A DNA stretch of 64,000 nucleotides. Source: Devosia ginsengisoli. Lineage in GTDB: Bacteria; Pseudomonadota; Alphaproteobacteria; Rhizobiales; Devosiaceae. The stretch lies in NCBI RefSeq assembly GCF_007859655.1, contig NZ_CP042304.1, forward strand, positions 3,226,501-3,290,500, given 5' to 3'. Position 1 is the first letter of the stretch. Each line of letters begins with the position of its first letter. The notes under the pieces were generated by a model that was not told the DNA's origin, ran no database searches, and saw only the letters and a list, made by a program, of their open reading frames with translations. Both the position numbers and the translations under genes were made by a program. Positions 16,607 through 26,830 of the stretch are shown piece after piece.

Positions 16607-18190
16607 CTATTTCTTCTTGCCCAGGCCGGGAAGGCCGGGGAAACGGGGAGCACCGCCAAGGCCGGGAAGACCCGTACCGGCGGATTTGAACAAGGCGCCA
16701 ACGTCAGTTGGCAGCTTTTCGGCAAGTTGGGGCGTCTGCACCGAAGGCAGGCCCTTGAGCTGGTTGGGATCGATGCCGGCCTGGCGGGCCATCTGTTCGA
16801 GCTGGGCCGGGTCCATCTTGGAGAGGTCGGGCATGCCACCGAGCATATTGCCCATCTTGCCGCCGAACATGCCGCCCAGCGCACCCATCCCGCCCTTGCC
16901 GACCTTTTTCATCATGTCGGCCATCTGGCGGTGCTGCTTGCTCAGCTTGTTGATCTCGGAAACTTCGACACCCGCGCCGGCAGCGATACGCTTGCGCCTG
17001 CTGGCATTGAGCAGGTCGGGATTGGCGCGTTCCTTTTTCGTCATCGAATTGATGATGGCGATCTGGCGATCGAACACCTTCTCATCGACATTGGAATTGG
17101 CCATGGCCTTCTTGATCTGGCCGGCGCCGGGCAGCATGCCCATGAGCCCGCCCATGCCGCCCATCTTCTTCATCTGCAGCAACTGGGCGCGCAGGTCTTC
17201 GAGATCGAAAGAGCCCTTCTTGAGCTTTTTCGCCATTTTCTGGGCGTCTTCGGCCGAAACGTGCTCGGCGGCCTTTTCGACCAGCGAGACGATGTCGCCC
17301 ATGCCCAGGATGCGGTCGGCGATACGGGAGGGGTGGAAATCCTCCAGCGCGTCCATCTTTTCGCCGACGCCGATCAGCTTGATCGGCTTGCCGGTCGCGG
17401 CGCGCATCGACAGTGCCGCGCCGCCACGGCCATCGCCGTCGACGCGGGTCATCACGATGCCGGTGACATCGAGACGTCCGTCAAAGCTGCGCGCGACGTT
17501 GATGGCATCCTGGCCGGTCAGCGCATCCACCACCAGCAGGATTTCATGCGGATTGGCGATATCCTTGATGGCGACGGTCTCGGCCATCAGCTCTTCGTCG
17601 ATATGGGTGCGGCCGGCCGTATCGAGAATGAGCACGTCATAGCCACCCAGACGGCCTTCGCGCTCGGCGCGGCGGGCGATCTCGACGGGCGTCTCGGATG
17701 TGACGATGGGGAGCGTATCGACGCCGACCTGTTCGCCCAGCACGCGCAACTGCTCCATGGCGGCGGGGCGGCGCGTATCGAGCGAGGCGAGAAGGACCTT
17801 CTTCTTCTGCCGGTCGGTCAGGCGCTTGGCGATCTTGGCGGTGGTGGTGGTCTTGCCCGAGCCCTGCAGGCCGACCATCAGCAGCGTGACGGGCGCCTTG
17901 GCATTGAGGTCGATGCTGACGCTATCGGAACCCAGTACGGCGACCAGCTCGTCATGGACGATCTTGACCACCTGCTGGCCCGGCGTCACCGAGCGGGTGA
18001 CTTCGGCGCCGACCGCGCGTTCCTTGACCTGTTCGACAAAGGCGCGGACCACTTCGAGCGAAACGTCGGCCTCGATCAGCGCCCGGCGGATTTCGCGCAT
18101 GGCGGCATCGACATCGGCAGCGTTCAGCGCGCCGCGGCCACGGAGTCCGTCGAAGATTTTGCCAAGCCGGTCTGAAAGGCTCTCGAACAT
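16607..18190 (-). CDS. ffh: Signal recognition particle protein Ffh
   Basis: A 527-residue SRP54 GTPase that binds signal peptides on nascent chains and docks on FtsY (also in this window at 25504). Order: N-domain helical bundle, G-domain with P-loop GLQGSGKTTTTAK (about 107-119), DTRRPAAMEQL, DTAGRTHIDEEL and TRVDGDGRGGAAL, then the methionine-rich M-domain (QMKKMGGMGGLMGMLPG, MTKKERANPDLLNASRRKRIAAG). The tail is Gly/Pro-rich and ends LGKKK. In Ffh of E. coli the motif is TKxDGxxRGG; here TRVDGDGRGG is the usual alphaproteobacterial variant. Forms an operon with rpsP. Confidence 0.97.
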   Translation of the reverse strand: MFESLSDRLGKIFDGLRGRGALNAADVDAAMREIRRALIEADVSLEVVRAFVEQVKERAVGAEVTRSVTPGQQVVKIVHDELVAVLGSDSVSIDLNAKAPVTLLMVGLQGSGKTTTTAKIAKRLTDRQKKKVLLASLDTRRPAAMEQLRVLGEQVGVDTLPIVTSETPVEIARRAEREGRLGGYDVLILDTAGRTHIDEELMAETVAIKDIANPHEILLVVDALTGQDAINVARSFDGRLDVTGIVMTRVDGDGRGGAALSMRAATGKPIKLIGVGEKMDALEDFHPSRIADRILGMGDIVSLVEKAAEHVSAEDAQKMAKKLKKGSFDLEDLRAQLLQMKKMGGMGGLMGMLPGAGQIKKAMANSNVDEKVFDRQIAIINSMTKKERANPDLLNASRRKRIAAGAGVEVSEINKLSKQHRQMADMMKKVGKGGMGALGGMFGGKMGNMLGGMPDLSKMDPAQLEQMARQAGIDPNQLKGLPSVQTPQLAEKLPTDVGALFKSAGTGLPGLGGAPRFPGLPGLGKKK

Positions 18191-18462
18191 TTTTGGTCGT
18201 CCTTTTCGCTCACGGGCCGCATCGCTCAGCCACCGACGCGCTCAATCCGCGCTGGCGGCTTCGCTGGCCCTCCGCGGGGGCGGCGAACGGTCGCCGGGGT
18301 CCTCGCTTCGCTCGTCCAGTGAGCCATATGGTATCCATCAGTCCAAACGCCAAACCCACCCGCGGGCGCAACGCGCTGGCGGATGGTGGCCTCCGGGATC
18401 GGTTTATACCCTTGAGGGGTCCCGGTCGGCTGGTCAGGAGCAAAGCCTGATGAATGGGCCAG

Positions 18463-18491
18463 CGTTTAGGGGAAAGGCGGCGGAGAGTCAA
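18463..18491 (-). promoter_or_regulatory. candidate promoter for ffh-rpsP
   Basis: On the minus strand TTGACT (18486-18491) is followed after 17 bases by TAAACG (18463-18468). The -35 is good and the -10 weak. It would give a leader of about 270 bases before ffh, which contains a GC-rich hairpin. Low confidence from motif matching only. Confidence 0.3.
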
Positions 18492-18519
18492 GGAAAGGGG
18501 TCGCCTCGATGATCGGAGT

Positions 18520-18670
18520 TCCCCTTCTCCCCTTGAGGGAGAAGGTGCCCGAAGGGCGGATGAGGGGTGTCGGACTCTCCCTGCGCTCAGAAGCATGGGA
18601 TAGCGCAGTACCCCTCACCCGGTTTTCCGCTGAACGCGGAAAACCACCCTCTCCCTCAAGGGGCGAGGGG
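18520..18670. repeat. intergenic palindromic repeat, family D
   Basis: CCCCTTCTCCCCTTGAGGGA with GAAGGTGCCCGAAGGGCGG and inverted CACCCTCTCCCTCAAGGGGC. A nested hairpin GGTTTTCCGC-TGAA-CGCGGAAAACC lies inside. It occupies the 3' part of the 506-base gap 18191-18696 between ffh and the chemoreceptor gene; the rest of that gap contains GC-rich hairpin-prone sequence but no gene I can support. Confidence 0.75.
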
Positions 18671-18696
18671 TGGCTCCACTCCTGGCCTTTCCACGC

Positions 18697-20130
18697 CTAA
18701 ACCCTATACGCCACCCGCAAGCCACCCCAGTGGCGGCCATTGACCGTGATGGGGGCCGAACAGTCCTTCATCAGCGCGAATTGCCCGCCGCCCATGTCGC
18801 GCCGATAGGTCTGCAACAGGAAAGGCCGGGTGGAGCGACCGGCCGACAGGCCGGTGCGATCGTTGAACATGCGCCGGTTGCGGCAATTGGCGGCGTTCCA
18901 CACCGGATCGTCCCCCTGTGGCTGGGAATAGATGGCATTGTGGGTCGGCAGGTACCCGTTGCGATCCACCGCCGCGCAGAAGGCGATGCGCTTGTCAAAG
19001 CCCAATACCGGCTCCTGCACATCGGGCAGGACGCGGTCAGTAAAGGCGGTGAAGCGGGCCATCAACTGCCTGGGATCGCTGCCGGGAATTTCGCGATAGG
19101 CCTCGTCGAACAGGTCCGCCATGCTGATCTGCCCGCGCGCCACGGCCGTGCTGAACAGTTCGGAAATCTCGTCGGCCTTGGCCCGGGCCAGATCGATGAA
19201 ACCAGCATCGGCGGTTTCAAAACCGCTCTCGACCAGGAACAGCATGAACTCTTCCGAGATCGACAGGATCGACTGTGTGCGCGTCTCGGCCTGGGCCAGG
19301 TGACCGCGGCCGGCCGCGACGCCATCGGCCAGGGCCGACAATTCGCCCTGCATGGTTTCGAACCCGGCCACCGATTGCTCGACCGGCCGGGCCATGGCGT
19401 CGATATCGCTGACGAGGCGATCGACCGAACCGACCAGCTCTGCCAGCGTCGCACTCGCCTCGGCGGCCGCGCCGGAATCCGCCATGGCCTGCTGCGCCGC
19501 TTCGGCATTGCCACCGGCCTGCACGCCCAATGCCCCCAGCGCCTGGCTCAATTGCGCGAGATTGTCGCTGGTCTGGCTGGAAAAGCCGTGGATCTGGTCG
19601 GCCAATCCCTTGACCGCATTGGCGATGATGGCAAAGCCACGCCCGGCCTCGCCGGCCCGCGCCGCCTCGACCGAAGCATTGAGCGCCAGGAGCTTGGTTT
19701 CCCGCGCGATCTGGGCAATGGCGGCGCTGGCCGCCTCGACGTTGCGAATGGTGCCCGAGACGCCATCGAGTGTGGTCTTGATGCTCATGGCGCCATCCGA
19801 CAGGGTCGCCATCGTATCGGCGGTGCGCGTCACCGCCCCCGAAACCGCCGCGGTGCTCTGCTGGAGAATGGCCCGCATATCGGCCGCGGCCGCCCGCGTC
19901 GTGGTCATCGACTGGCCGAGCTGTCCTGCGGCCGCATTCATCTCCCCGGCGGCATTGCGCGCCGCTTCGGCCTGCAATTCCTGCTGCTGGCTGATAACCG
20001 ACAGGTCCGCGATCAGCCCGGCGACATCGGCAATCTCCACGCCCAGCCGCCCGACCCGGTCGCCGATATCGCTTTGGCGCGCACCATCGGCATGATCCGG
20101 CGCAAGTCTTGATGCAGTATTGGCCGTCAT
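18697..20130 (-). CDS. Soluble methyl-accepting chemotaxis protein
   Basis: A 477-residue chemoreceptor-like protein without membrane helices. The N-terminal ~250 residues are coiled coil with the CheA/CheW-contact hairpin, recognised by [20 protein letters not shown] and [11 protein letters not shown] (about 150-180). The C-terminal ~200 residues form a sensory module found in alphaproteobacterial cytoplasmic receptors, including [31 protein letters not shown] and the end [13 protein letters not shown]. The ligand is unknown. The order, signalling domain first and sensor last, is typical of this subgroup. No che genes are nearby. Confidence 0.9.
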   Translation of the reverse strand: MTANTASRLAPDHADGARQSDIGDRVGRLGVEIADVAGLIADLSVISQQQELQAEAARNAAGEMNAAAGQLGQSMTTTRAAAADMRAILQQSTAAVSGAVTRTADTMATLSDGAMSIKTTLDGVSGTIRNVEAASAAIAQIARETKLLALNASVEAARAGEAGRGFAIIANAVKGLADQIHGFSSQTSDNLAQLSQALGALGVQAGGNAEAAQQAMADSGAAAEASATLAELVGSVDRLVSDIDAMARPVEQSVAGFETMQGELSALADGVAAGRGHLAQAETRTQSILSISEEFMLFLVESGFETADAGFIDLARAKADEISELFSTAVARGQISMADLFDEAYREIPGSDPRQLMARFTAFTDRVLPDVQEPVLGFDKRIAFCAAVDRNGYLPTHNAIYSQPQGDDPVWNAANCRNRRMFNDRTGLSAGRSTRPFLLQTYRRDMGGGQFALMKDCSAPITVNGRHWGGLRVAYRV

Positions 20131-20195
20131 GCTTCCCCCCGGCGCAGCATCGGGAAAGACTAGGGGCGAATGCGTAACGAAAGATTAACCCTGTT

Positions 20196-20696
20196 TTACT
20201 CGGTTCGGATAATGGTGACCTTGCCATGCGCCGGCAATAATGTGGCGGTGAAACCAGCCGCCGCCAGCCGGTCGAGGGATTTCGCGGCAAAGGCATGGCC
20301 CTTTCTGCTATCGGGCGGCGGATCGAAGGCAAGCACGATCCGGCCACCGGGCCGCAGCAGGTTTTTCAGCATGACAGGCCAGCGCGTACCCAGCCGCAGA
20401 TTGAGGTCGACATTGACGGCGAAGATGGCGTCGAAGACCGCGCCGCCGAAATCGGCCTCTTCCAGCGCCACGGCCCGCGTCACCAGGCGGCCGGATGCCA
20501 GCGCGGCTTCATTGCCGGCCTCGACCGCATCGATCATCTTCTGCGAGCGATCGAGCGCCGTGATAGTGCCCGATGTGAGCCGCTCCAGCACCAGCCGCAC
20601 AGCGACGCCGTGACCACAGCCGATTTCGAGCGCGGCTTCGCTGCCGGTCAGGGCCAGCGCGGAAACGGCGGCGCTATGTCTGTGGGCAATCGGCAT
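20196..20696 (-). CDS. Class I SAM-dependent methyltransferase
   Basis: A 166-residue methyltransferase with motif I ALEIGCGHGVAV, the acidic loop ITALDRSQKMIDA and a post-motif segment DAIFAVNVDLNLR. It is short, a Rossmann core without an extra substrate domain, so the substrate cannot be named. I took ATG 20696 (MPIAHRHS). A longer frame to 20738 exists, but its first residues are encoded by the family A repeat at 20711-20752. Confidence 0.82.
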   Translation of the reverse strand: MPIAHRHSAAVSALALTGSEAALEIGCGHGVAVRLVLERLTSGTITALDRSQKMIDAVEAGNEAALASGRLVTRAVALEEADFGGAVFDAIFAVNVDLNLRLGTRWPVMLKNLLRPGGRIVLAFDPPPDSRKGHAFAAKSLDRLAAAGFTATLLPAHGKVTIIRTE

Positions 20697-20710
20697 ATCG
20701 AATAACCGGG

Positions 20711-20752
20711 AGACCTCATGGTGAGCCTGTCGAACCATCAGGATGAGGTCTC
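20711..20752. repeat. intergenic palindromic repeat, family A (short copy)
   Basis: AGACCTCATGGTGAGCCTGT with CGAACCATCAGGATGAGGTCT, an inverted repeat matching the other family A copies. It lies between the methyltransferase and acetyltransferase genes and overlaps the 5' extension of the methyltransferase frame. Confidence 0.8.
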
Positions 20753-20775
20753 AAGACGTTTGGTTCAAGTCCGGC

Positions 20776-21990
20776 CTAAAGCCCGCGGCCAGCCAGCTTC
20801 ATGACAAGGCTGCGCAAGCCCTTGGGCATGTTGAACATGGCCTTCTTGAGCAGCGGCCGCATCGTCTTGTCCCAGCTCTGGAGCACCAGCATGCCGCGCG
20901 GCGTGACCGGCAGGGCATAATCGCGCACCGTGACCACTTCGGTAGCCCAGGTAAGCTTGTAGGGCATGACCGGCACCATCAGGTCGGCGCCGTCAAGGCC
21001 CCGTTCGGCACAGGCATGAATGACCTCGCCCAGATGCAGCTTGCCGGGGCTTTCGTCCGAATTGGAGAAATCCCGCGAGGCGACGAAGGCATAGTAGCGC
21101 TGCTTGTGGATGAAGCCCCATTGCTCGGCAATGGGCTCGTCCTTGTGGCGCAGCGACATGGCCATGACAGGCAGGTCCGCCCTGTCGGCCATGGACGCGC
21201 AGAAACCCCTGAAGGCGGTATCGCGAAAGGCCCGCGAGGTCAGGCCCTGGTCTTTGAGCCGGTTGGCGCGGCCGCTCAGGGTCCGCTCGATGACCTCAAG
21301 CCTTTCCTCGGCACCATCGGCGATGTGATGGGTCACCGCGCCGTCGCGCTCCAGCCGGTTGCGCGCATTGCGCATATTCTTGCGCGTCTTGGGCTTGATG
21401 GTCTGGAAATAGGCCACGTAATCGTCAAAGGCGCTGAGCGCGACATAGGGTGCGCCCTGTTCGGTGCCGGTGACCAGATGGTTTTCCGGCATGCCCTTGG
21501 CGAGCAGGCTGTCGCTGCGCACCTTGAGGAAGCTCACCGCATCGCAGGGCGCCGCCTTGATGGCAGTGCGCAACAGGCGCGCAATCACGTCGCGCGGCTC
21601 CAGCCCGGCCCCAACCAGGATATCGGAATATTGGCTGAAGGCATGGCCGAGCGGCGCCAGCACGGTGCGGGCGCGGGTGCGGATACGCTCGAGCGGCAGC
21701 ACGGCGACGAGGCGTTGCCCGTCGCTAAGCGTCGCCACGACCGGATCGAAGGCGACATTGCCGCGCCTGGCCTCGAAATCGAAGATCGCCCTGGCCCAGC
21801 CGCTGCCCTGGAACAGCACGGCGCCATCGACCTGCCGTTCCAGCTCCTGCCATTGATGCGCCATGGCATCGAACGCCTCGCGCGTCCGCACCACATCGGT
21901 ACGCAGCGCGCTAATCCCCACATCGACGCGATCGACCGCACGAAAGTGCCGCCGTTCATCGATGCGGTTAAGGGCCGAGAGAGCGGTCAT
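20776..21990 (-). CDS. GNAT/BioF2-like acetyltransferase
   Basis: A 404-residue protein of the FemAB/BioF2-like (CelD-type) acyltransferase group: two GNAT-like halves, with VLFQGSGWARAIFDF near 60, the linker YFQTIKPKTRKNMRNARNRL near 200, and the second half containing PIAEQWGFIHKQRYYAFVAS and SPGKLHLGEVIHACAERG. Proteins of this group act in polysaccharide or cell-envelope modification, but no substrate is visible. The start overlaps the stop of the upstream JmjC/cupin gene (ATGA at 21987-21990), showing translational coupling. Confidence 0.83.
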   Translation of the reverse strand: MTALSALNRIDERRHFRAVDRVDVGISALRTDVVRTREAFDAMAHQWQELERQVDGAVLFQGSGWARAIFDFEARRGNVAFDPVVATLSDGQRLVAVLPLERIRTRARTVLAPLGHAFSQYSDILVGAGLEPRDVIARLLRTAIKAAPCDAVSFLKVRSDSLLAKGMPENHLVTGTEQGAPYVALSAFDDYVAYFQTIKPKTRKNMRNARNRLERDGAVTHHIADGAEERLEVIERTLSGRANRLKDQGLTSRAFRDTAFRGFCASMADRADLPVMAMSLRHKDEPIAEQWGFIHKQRYYAFVASRDFSNSDESPGKLHLGEVIHACAERGLDGADLMVPVMPYKLTWATEVVTVRDYALPVTPRGMLVLQSWDKTMRPLLKKAMFNMPKGLRSLVMKLAGRGL

Positions 21991-22946
21991 TTGCTGAAAG
22001 AATAGCCCTCGATATCGCGCACACCTTCGGGCGCGCTGGGATCGACCTGGAAATCGACTGTGTAGACTTTCTTCTTCTGCGGATTGAGCGGGGTGAACTT
22101 GACCAGACCCGCCAGGCCCAGCTTGGCCAGGTAGGAGGCGCCGGTCACCTGCTGGCTGAGCTTGTTGAGCCCCAGCTTGGAGCGCAGGAAGCCATTGGCA
22201 TAGTTGACCGCGTAATGCTTGCGCAGCTCGTCGGTCCAGTGCTCGGTGGTGAAGGAGACATTGAGCATGTTCTCGTTGACCACGCGATGCGGCCCGTTGA
22301 GCGGCCAATGCAGCATCTTGCCAGCCTCGAGCATGTGGACTTCGGCATAGTCGTCATACCAGCCCTCATAGGGCATGTCGGTTTCACGCAACTGGCCCAG
22401 GATCAGCTTTTCCAGCGCCGGCTGGGAAATGAAGGGGCGGCTGGCGGGATAGACATAGACCTTCTTGGTGCCGCGCACCTGCCACAGGCTCTGGCCAGGC
22501 ACGTCGGAATGATACTTCACCGACACATTGGGCGAGGAGATGAGGATGGTCAGGTTCCGCTTGTAGCTGCGGAAACCCGGAACGCGTTCCTCGAATTCGG
22601 CATAGAGGCTGTCGAGCAGTTCGCCATAGGCCGGATCGACACTGGCCGGCGCGGTGAGATTGACCCAGATATTGCCGTTCTTGACCACATCGAGCACATC
22701 CTTGCCGGACAGGCCCTTGATCTCGCCTTCGCGGCGCTTGGGCGGGTTGCCCGGCGTCTTCTGCGAATAATTGACGTGGTAGGCCTCGCGTGGGCTCTTG
22801 TCGATCAACCGCGCCAGCGCATCATCGCTGAACAGCGGCGAAGCGGCCAGCCGGTGGCTCAGCGCCAGCGAATGATTGCCCCACAGGGACGGAAAGTGAG
22901 GCTGCCAGTCGGTGATGATCTGGTCGGTCTGCATGGTCATGTTCAT
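21987..22946 (-). CDS. JmjC/cupin-like protein, possible 2-oxoglutarate oxygenase
   Basis: A 319-residue cytoplasmic protein of cupin-like (JmjC-type) fold. A double-stranded beta-helix can be traced from SPNVSVKYHSDVPGQSLWQV (HxD iron-type motif) through GTKKVYVYPAS to MLHWPLNGPHRVVNENMLNV with a distal His. The HxD...H set would fit a non-haem Fe(II) site, so hydroxylase activity is plausible but unproven. ATG 22946 is preceded by GGAG 9 bases upstream; a TTG at 22961 is possible. It heads a two-gene unit with the acetyltransferase. Confidence 0.75.
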   Translation of the reverse strand: MNMTMQTDQIITDWQPHFPSLWGNHSLALSHRLAASPLFSDDALARLIDKSPREAYHVNYSQKTPGNPPKRREGEIKGLSGKDVLDVVKNGNIWVNLTAPASVDPAYGELLDSLYAEFEERVPGFRSYKRNLTILISSPNVSVKYHSDVPGQSLWQVRGTKKVYVYPASRPFISQPALEKLILGQLRETDMPYEGWYDDYAEVHMLEAGKMLHWPLNGPHRVVNENMLNVSFTTEHWTDELRKHYAVNYANGFLRSKLGLNKLSQQVTGASYLAKLGLAGLVKFTPLNPQKKKVYTVDFQVDPSAPEGVRDIEGYSFSK

Positions 22947-23238
22947 GGCGCCGGGCTCCAAAGCGGTGGCGGAGAGGGTCGATCCTCATTCATCTGTCCG
23001 GAAGGTAACTCACAAGCTCAGCTTTAGCGCGGCCAGACTGGTATGCTGGTTAAAGCGCCATGAAGTGCGAAACCCTTACAAAATATGAATATTTTTAGGT
23101 TTTGACCCAAGGCGCCACTCACCACCACGTCGGGAACTGGAAGAGCACTGTTGCGCTGCCTGCACTGGCAATTTTCACTCATATCCGCCATATAGGGCGC
23201 GAAAAGTGTATGAATCCGCTTTTGACGAGGACAGACCA

Positions 23239-24114
23239 TTGAGCGGCGTGCCGTTTCTCAAGATGAACGGGCTGGGCAACCAGATCATCGTGGCCGACAT
23301 GCGCGGCCGCGCCGATCGGGTTACGCCCGCTGCTGCCATCGCCATCAACGCCACCGAGGGCACCAGGTTCGACCAGATCATGGCCGTGCATGATCCACGC
23401 ACGCCGGGCACGGCGAACTATATCGAAATCATCAATTCGGACGGCTCCATCGCCCAGGCCTGCGGCAATGGCATGCGCTGCGTGGTGCAGGCGCTCACAG
23501 CCGAGCAGGGACGACAGCGTTTCACCTTCGAGACCGTGGCCGGCATCCTCTTCGGCGAGACCCGCGACGATGGCATGATCACCGTCGATATGGGCACGCC
23601 AAAATTCGCCTGGTACGACATTCCGCTGGCCGAAGAATTTGCCGATACCCGCAAGATCGAATTGCAGATCGGGCCGATCGACGCGCCGGTGCTGCATTCC
23701 CCTTCCGTCGCCTCGATGGGCAATCCGCAGGCCACCTTCTGGGTGCATGACGATGTGTGGAATTATGCACTCGACCGCTTTGGGCCGATGCTGGAAAACC
23801 ACCCCATCTTCCCCGAACGCGCCAATATTTCCATTGCCCAGGTGGCGGCGCAGGACAAGATCATCCTGCGCACCTGGGAACGCGGCGCCGGCCTGACCGA
23901 GGCTTGCGGCACCGCCGCCTGTGCCGCCGTGGTCAATGGCGCCCGCACCCGCCGAACGGCACGAGCAGCGACCGTTACCCTGCCCGGCGGCGATCTGTTC
24001 GTCGAATGGCGCGACGATGACCACGTAGTGCTGACCGGCCCGGCGGAGCTGGAATGGACCGGCACGCTGGACCCCATTTCCGGCCTCTGGGCGCGCAACG
24101 AGGTGGCGGCCTGA
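23239..24114 (+). CDS. dapF: Diaminopimelate epimerase
   Basis: A 291-residue DapF, which epimerises LL- to meso-diaminopimelate for lysine and peptidoglycan. Both catalytic cysteines are present: [11 protein letters not shown] and [28 protein letters not shown] is the usual N-terminus. I chose TTG 23239 because GAGG at 23227-23230 is 8 bases upstream and homologues begin just before [11 protein letters not shown] 23206 would add 11 residues. It overlaps mtaB by one base (TGATG) and leads the dapF-mtaB-ftsY-yciB cluster. Confidence 0.95.
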   Translation: MSGVPFLKMNGLGNQIIVADMRGRADRVTPAAAIAINATEGTRFDQIMAVHDPRTPGTANYIEIINSDGSIAQACGNGMRCVVQALTAEQGRQRFTFETVAGILFGETRDDGMITVDMGTPKFAWYDIPLAEEFADTRKIELQIGPIDAPVLHSPSVASMGNPQATFWVHDDVWNYALDRFGPMLENHPIFPERANISIAQVAAQDKIILRTWERGAGLTEACGTAACAAVVNGARTRRTARAATVTLPGGDLFVEWRDDDHVVLTGPAELEWTGTLDPISGLWARNEVAA

Positions 24115-25379
24115 TGGCCGTGGAAACGGTCACATTCGGCTGCCGGCTCAACGCCTATGAGGCCGAGGTGATGAAGAGTGAGGCCCAGAAGGCCGGGCTC
24201 GACAATGCCATCATCATCAATACCTGCGCCGTCACCGCAGAGGCGGTGAAACAGGCCAAGCAGGCCGTGCGCAAGGCGCGCCGCGACAATCCGGCAGCCC
24301 GCATCATCGTCACCGGCTGCGCCGCCCAGACCGAAGCGCGCAGCTTCGGCGACATGGCGGAGGTCGACCTGGTCATCGGCAATGCCGACAAGATGAAGGC
24401 GCAGAGCTATGCGCCCATGGTGTTCGGTACCCCGCTCAACGACAAGGTGCAGGTCAACGACATCATGAGCGTGCGGGAAACCGCCGGCCACCTGATCGAG
24501 GGCATGGACGGCCGCGCCCGCGCCTTCGTCCAGGTGCAGAATGGCTGCGACCACCGCTGCACCTTCTGCATCATCCCCTATGGGCGCGGGCCGTCGCGCT
24601 CGGTGCCCATGGGCATGGTGGTGGAGCAGGTGAAAAAGCTCGTCGCCAATGGCTATCGCGAAGTGGTGCTCACGGGCGTCGACATCACCTCCTATGGCCC
24701 CGACCTGCCCGGCAGCCCCACTTTGGGCAAGCTGACCCAGGCCATATTGCGCCACGTCCCCGACCTGCCGCGCCTGCGCATTTCCTCCATCGATTCCATC
24801 GAAGCCGACGAAGCGCTCTATGATGCCGTGGCGTCAGACCGGCGCCTGATGCCGCACCTGCATCTGAGCCTGCAATCGGGCGATGACATGATCCTCAAGC
24901 GCATGAAGCGCCGGCACAGCCGCGACGACGCGCTGGCCATTGTCGGCAAGCTGCGTGCGCTGCGCCCCGACATGGTATTCGGCGCCGATATCATCGCCGG
25001 CTTCCCCACCGAAACCGATGCCATGTTCGCCAATACGCTTGCTATCGTCGGCGAGGCGGACCTGACCTATCTACATGTCTTCCCCTATTCGCCGCGCGAA
25101 GGCACGCCTGCTGCCCGCATGCCGCAGGTGAACAAAAAACTCGCCCGCGACCGCGCGACCTTGTTGCGCGCCGAAGGTGAGAGCCAGTTCCAAAAACTCT
25201 GCGCCAGCCGCGTCGGCGCGATCGAAAATGTGCTGGTCGAACGCAACGGGCTGGGCCGAACCGAACAATTCGTGCCCGTCGCCGTGCCGGGGTCGCAACC
25301 GGGTGAATTGCTGTCCGTTCGCATTACCGGCACCGCCGCCGACGGGCTGGTGGGCGAGGCGCTGAAGGAAGCGGCTTGA
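24114..25379 (+). CDS. mtaB: tRNA (t6A37) methylthiotransferase MtaB
   Basis: A 421-residue radical-SAM methylthiotransferase that converts t6A37 to ms2t6A in tRNAs reading ANN codons. N-terminal UPF0004 domain with its cluster cysteines (TFGCRLNAYE, INTCAVT, TGCAAQ), radical-SAM CxxxCxxC in NGCDHRCTFCIIPYGRG, and the C-terminal TRAM-like part. TsaD, which makes the t6A precursor, is encoded 6 kb away at 29839. Start and dapF stop share an A (TGATG). Confidence 0.95.
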   Translation: MAVETVTFGCRLNAYEAEVMKSEAQKAGLDNAIIINTCAVTAEAVKQAKQAVRKARRDNPAARIIVTGCAAQTEARSFGDMAEVDLVIGNADKMKAQSYAPMVFGTPLNDKVQVNDIMSVRETAGHLIEGMDGRARAFVQVQNGCDHRCTFCIIPYGRGPSRSVPMGMVVEQVKKLVANGYREVVLTGVDITSYGPDLPGSPTLGKLTQAILRHVPDLPRLRISSIDSIEADEALYDAVASDRRLMPHLHLSLQSGDDMILKRMKRRHSRDDALAIVGKLRALRPDMVFGADIIAGFPTETDAMFANTLAIVGEADLTYLHVFPYSPREGTPAARMPQVNKKLARDRATLLRAEGESQFQKLCASRVGAIENVLVERNGLGRTEQFVPVAVPGSQPGELLSVRITGTAADGLVGEALKEAA

Positions 25380-25390
25380 TCTGGGCACGC

Positions 25391-25485
25391 CCTCGTGGTT
25401 CGACAGGCTCACCATGAGGACGACTTAAAGAACGAGCCAACCAATAGACCTCATCCTGAGCTTGTCGAAGGACGAGGTCGTGGCA
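25391..25485. repeat. intergenic palindromic repeat, family A
   Basis: CCTCGTGGTTCGACAGGCTC with ACCATGAGGA, then GACCTCATCCTGAGCTTGTC with GAAGGACGAGGTCGTGGCAC. It separates mtaB from ftsY inside the cluster. Its right arm supplies an in-frame TTG (25462) that could be mistaken for the ftsY start. Confidence 0.8.
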
Positions 25486-25503
25486 CGGACCAAAGGCACA
25501 CGC

Positions 25504-26739
25504 ATGACCGACAAGAAGCCGGGATTTTTCAAGCGCCTGTTCGGCGGTGGCGATACGCCCGCGCCGCCCGAAACGCGGCCGGAAACACCGGTCCCCGCGC
25601 CCGATCCCGTAAAGCCCACGCCGGAGCCGCCGCCTGATATCGTGCCGGAGCCCGAGCCGGTCCCCTTTCCCGGCCCGCCCGAAACCACGCCTGATTATGT
25701 CGAGGATATCGAGGACGCGGCGGCCGCGCAGCAGCCGGAGCCTGAGCCCGAGCCGGAAGTCGAGACCATTCCGGTGGCCGTCGATCCGCCCGCCGTGGTG
25801 GAAGTGCCGGTCGAAGCGCCGCGCCAGGGCTGGTTTGCCCGGCTGGCCACCGGCCTCAAGCGCTCGTCGGACCAGCTGACCGGCTCGATCACCTCGGTCT
25901 TCACCAAGCGCAAGCTCGATGCGGCAACGCTGGACGAACTGGAAGACGTGCTGATCCAGGCCGATCTCGGCATCGAGACGGCCATGGCCATCACCGAAAC
26001 CCTGCGCCGCGACCGTTTCGACCGCGATGTGTCGGGCGAAGACGTGCGCGCGGTGCTGGCCACCGAGGTCGAGAAGGTGCTCGGCCCAGTGGCGCTTCCG
26101 CTGGAAATCGACCCGGCGCAAAAGCCCTTCATCATCCTGATGATCGGCGTCAACGGCTCGGGCAAGACCACGACGATCGGCAAGCTCGCCCAGAAATTCG
26201 CCGCCGAAGGCAAATCGGTCATGCTGGCGGCCGGCGACACCTTCCGCGCCGCCGCGATCGAGCAGCTCCAGATCTGGGGCCAGCGCACCAATGCCCCGGT
26301 GATCTCACGTCCGGCCGGGGCCGACGCTTCGGGGCTCGCCTTCGACGCGGTGACCCAGGCGAAAGCCGAAGGCCGCGACATTCTCATCATCGACACCGCG
26401 GGCCGCTTGCAGAACCGCGACGAGCTGATGAACGAGCTCGAAAAGATCATCCGCGTCATCAAGAAGGTCGACCCGTCAGCGCCGCATGCCACGCTTTTGA
26501 CGCTGGATGCAACCACCGGGCAAAACGCACTCAAACAGGTGGAAATCTTCGAGAAAAGAGCGGGCGTGACCGGGCTGGTCATGACCAAGCTCGACGGCAC
26601 GGCGCGCGGCGGAATTCTGGTCGCCATCGCCCGGAAATTCGGCCTGCCGGTGCATTTCATCGGCGTGGGCGAAAGCGTGGGCGATCTCGAACCATTTACT
26701 GCGAGTGACTTCGCCAGGGCGATCGCGGGAGGGGAATAG
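25504..26739 (+). CDS. ftsY: SRP receptor FtsY
   Basis: A 411-residue SRP receptor GTPase that docks Ffh-ribosome complexes on the membrane. After a basic start ([15 protein letters not shown], membrane-contact helix) comes a ~90-residue Pro/Glu-rich, presumably disordered A-domain. The NG domain follows with P-loop [39 protein letters not shown] and [14 protein letters not shown] 25504 begins the basic motif; an upstream TTG lies within the repeat. Distance to yciB is 91 bases. Confidence 0.96.
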   Translation: MTDKKPGFFKRLFGGGDTPAPPETRPETPVPAPDPVKPTPEPPPDIVPEPEPVPFPGPPETTPDYVEDIEDAAAAQQPEPEPEPEVETIPVAVDPPAVVEVPVEAPRQGWFARLATGLKRSSDQLTGSITSVFTKRKLDAATLDELEDVLIQADLGIETAMAITETLRRDRFDRDVSGEDVRAVLATEVEKVLGPVALPLEIDPAQKPFIILMIGVNGSGKTTTIGKLAQKFAAEGKSVMLAAGDTFRAAAIEQLQIWGQRTNAPVISRPAGADASGLAFDAVTQAKAEGRDILIIDTAGRLQNRDELMNELEKIIRVIKKVDPSAPHATLLTLDATTGQNALKQVEIFEKRAGVTGLVMTKLDGTARGGILVAIARKFGLPVHFIGVGESVGDLEPFTASDFARAIAGGE

Positions 26740-26830
26740 CCCCAATCTCACCACGCTTGCGGTCTATCCCGCCTTGCATCACCCGGCGCTTGCCCTCACA
26801 TTGCAACGCGTCGAACTGAAAGCCTTGCCC

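Noticed and set aside
18191..18510. Possible 4.5S SRP RNA upstream of ffh
   Set aside because: GGTCAGGAGCAAAGCC recalls the SRP hairpin but the conserved GGAAGGAAGCA-type loop is absent.
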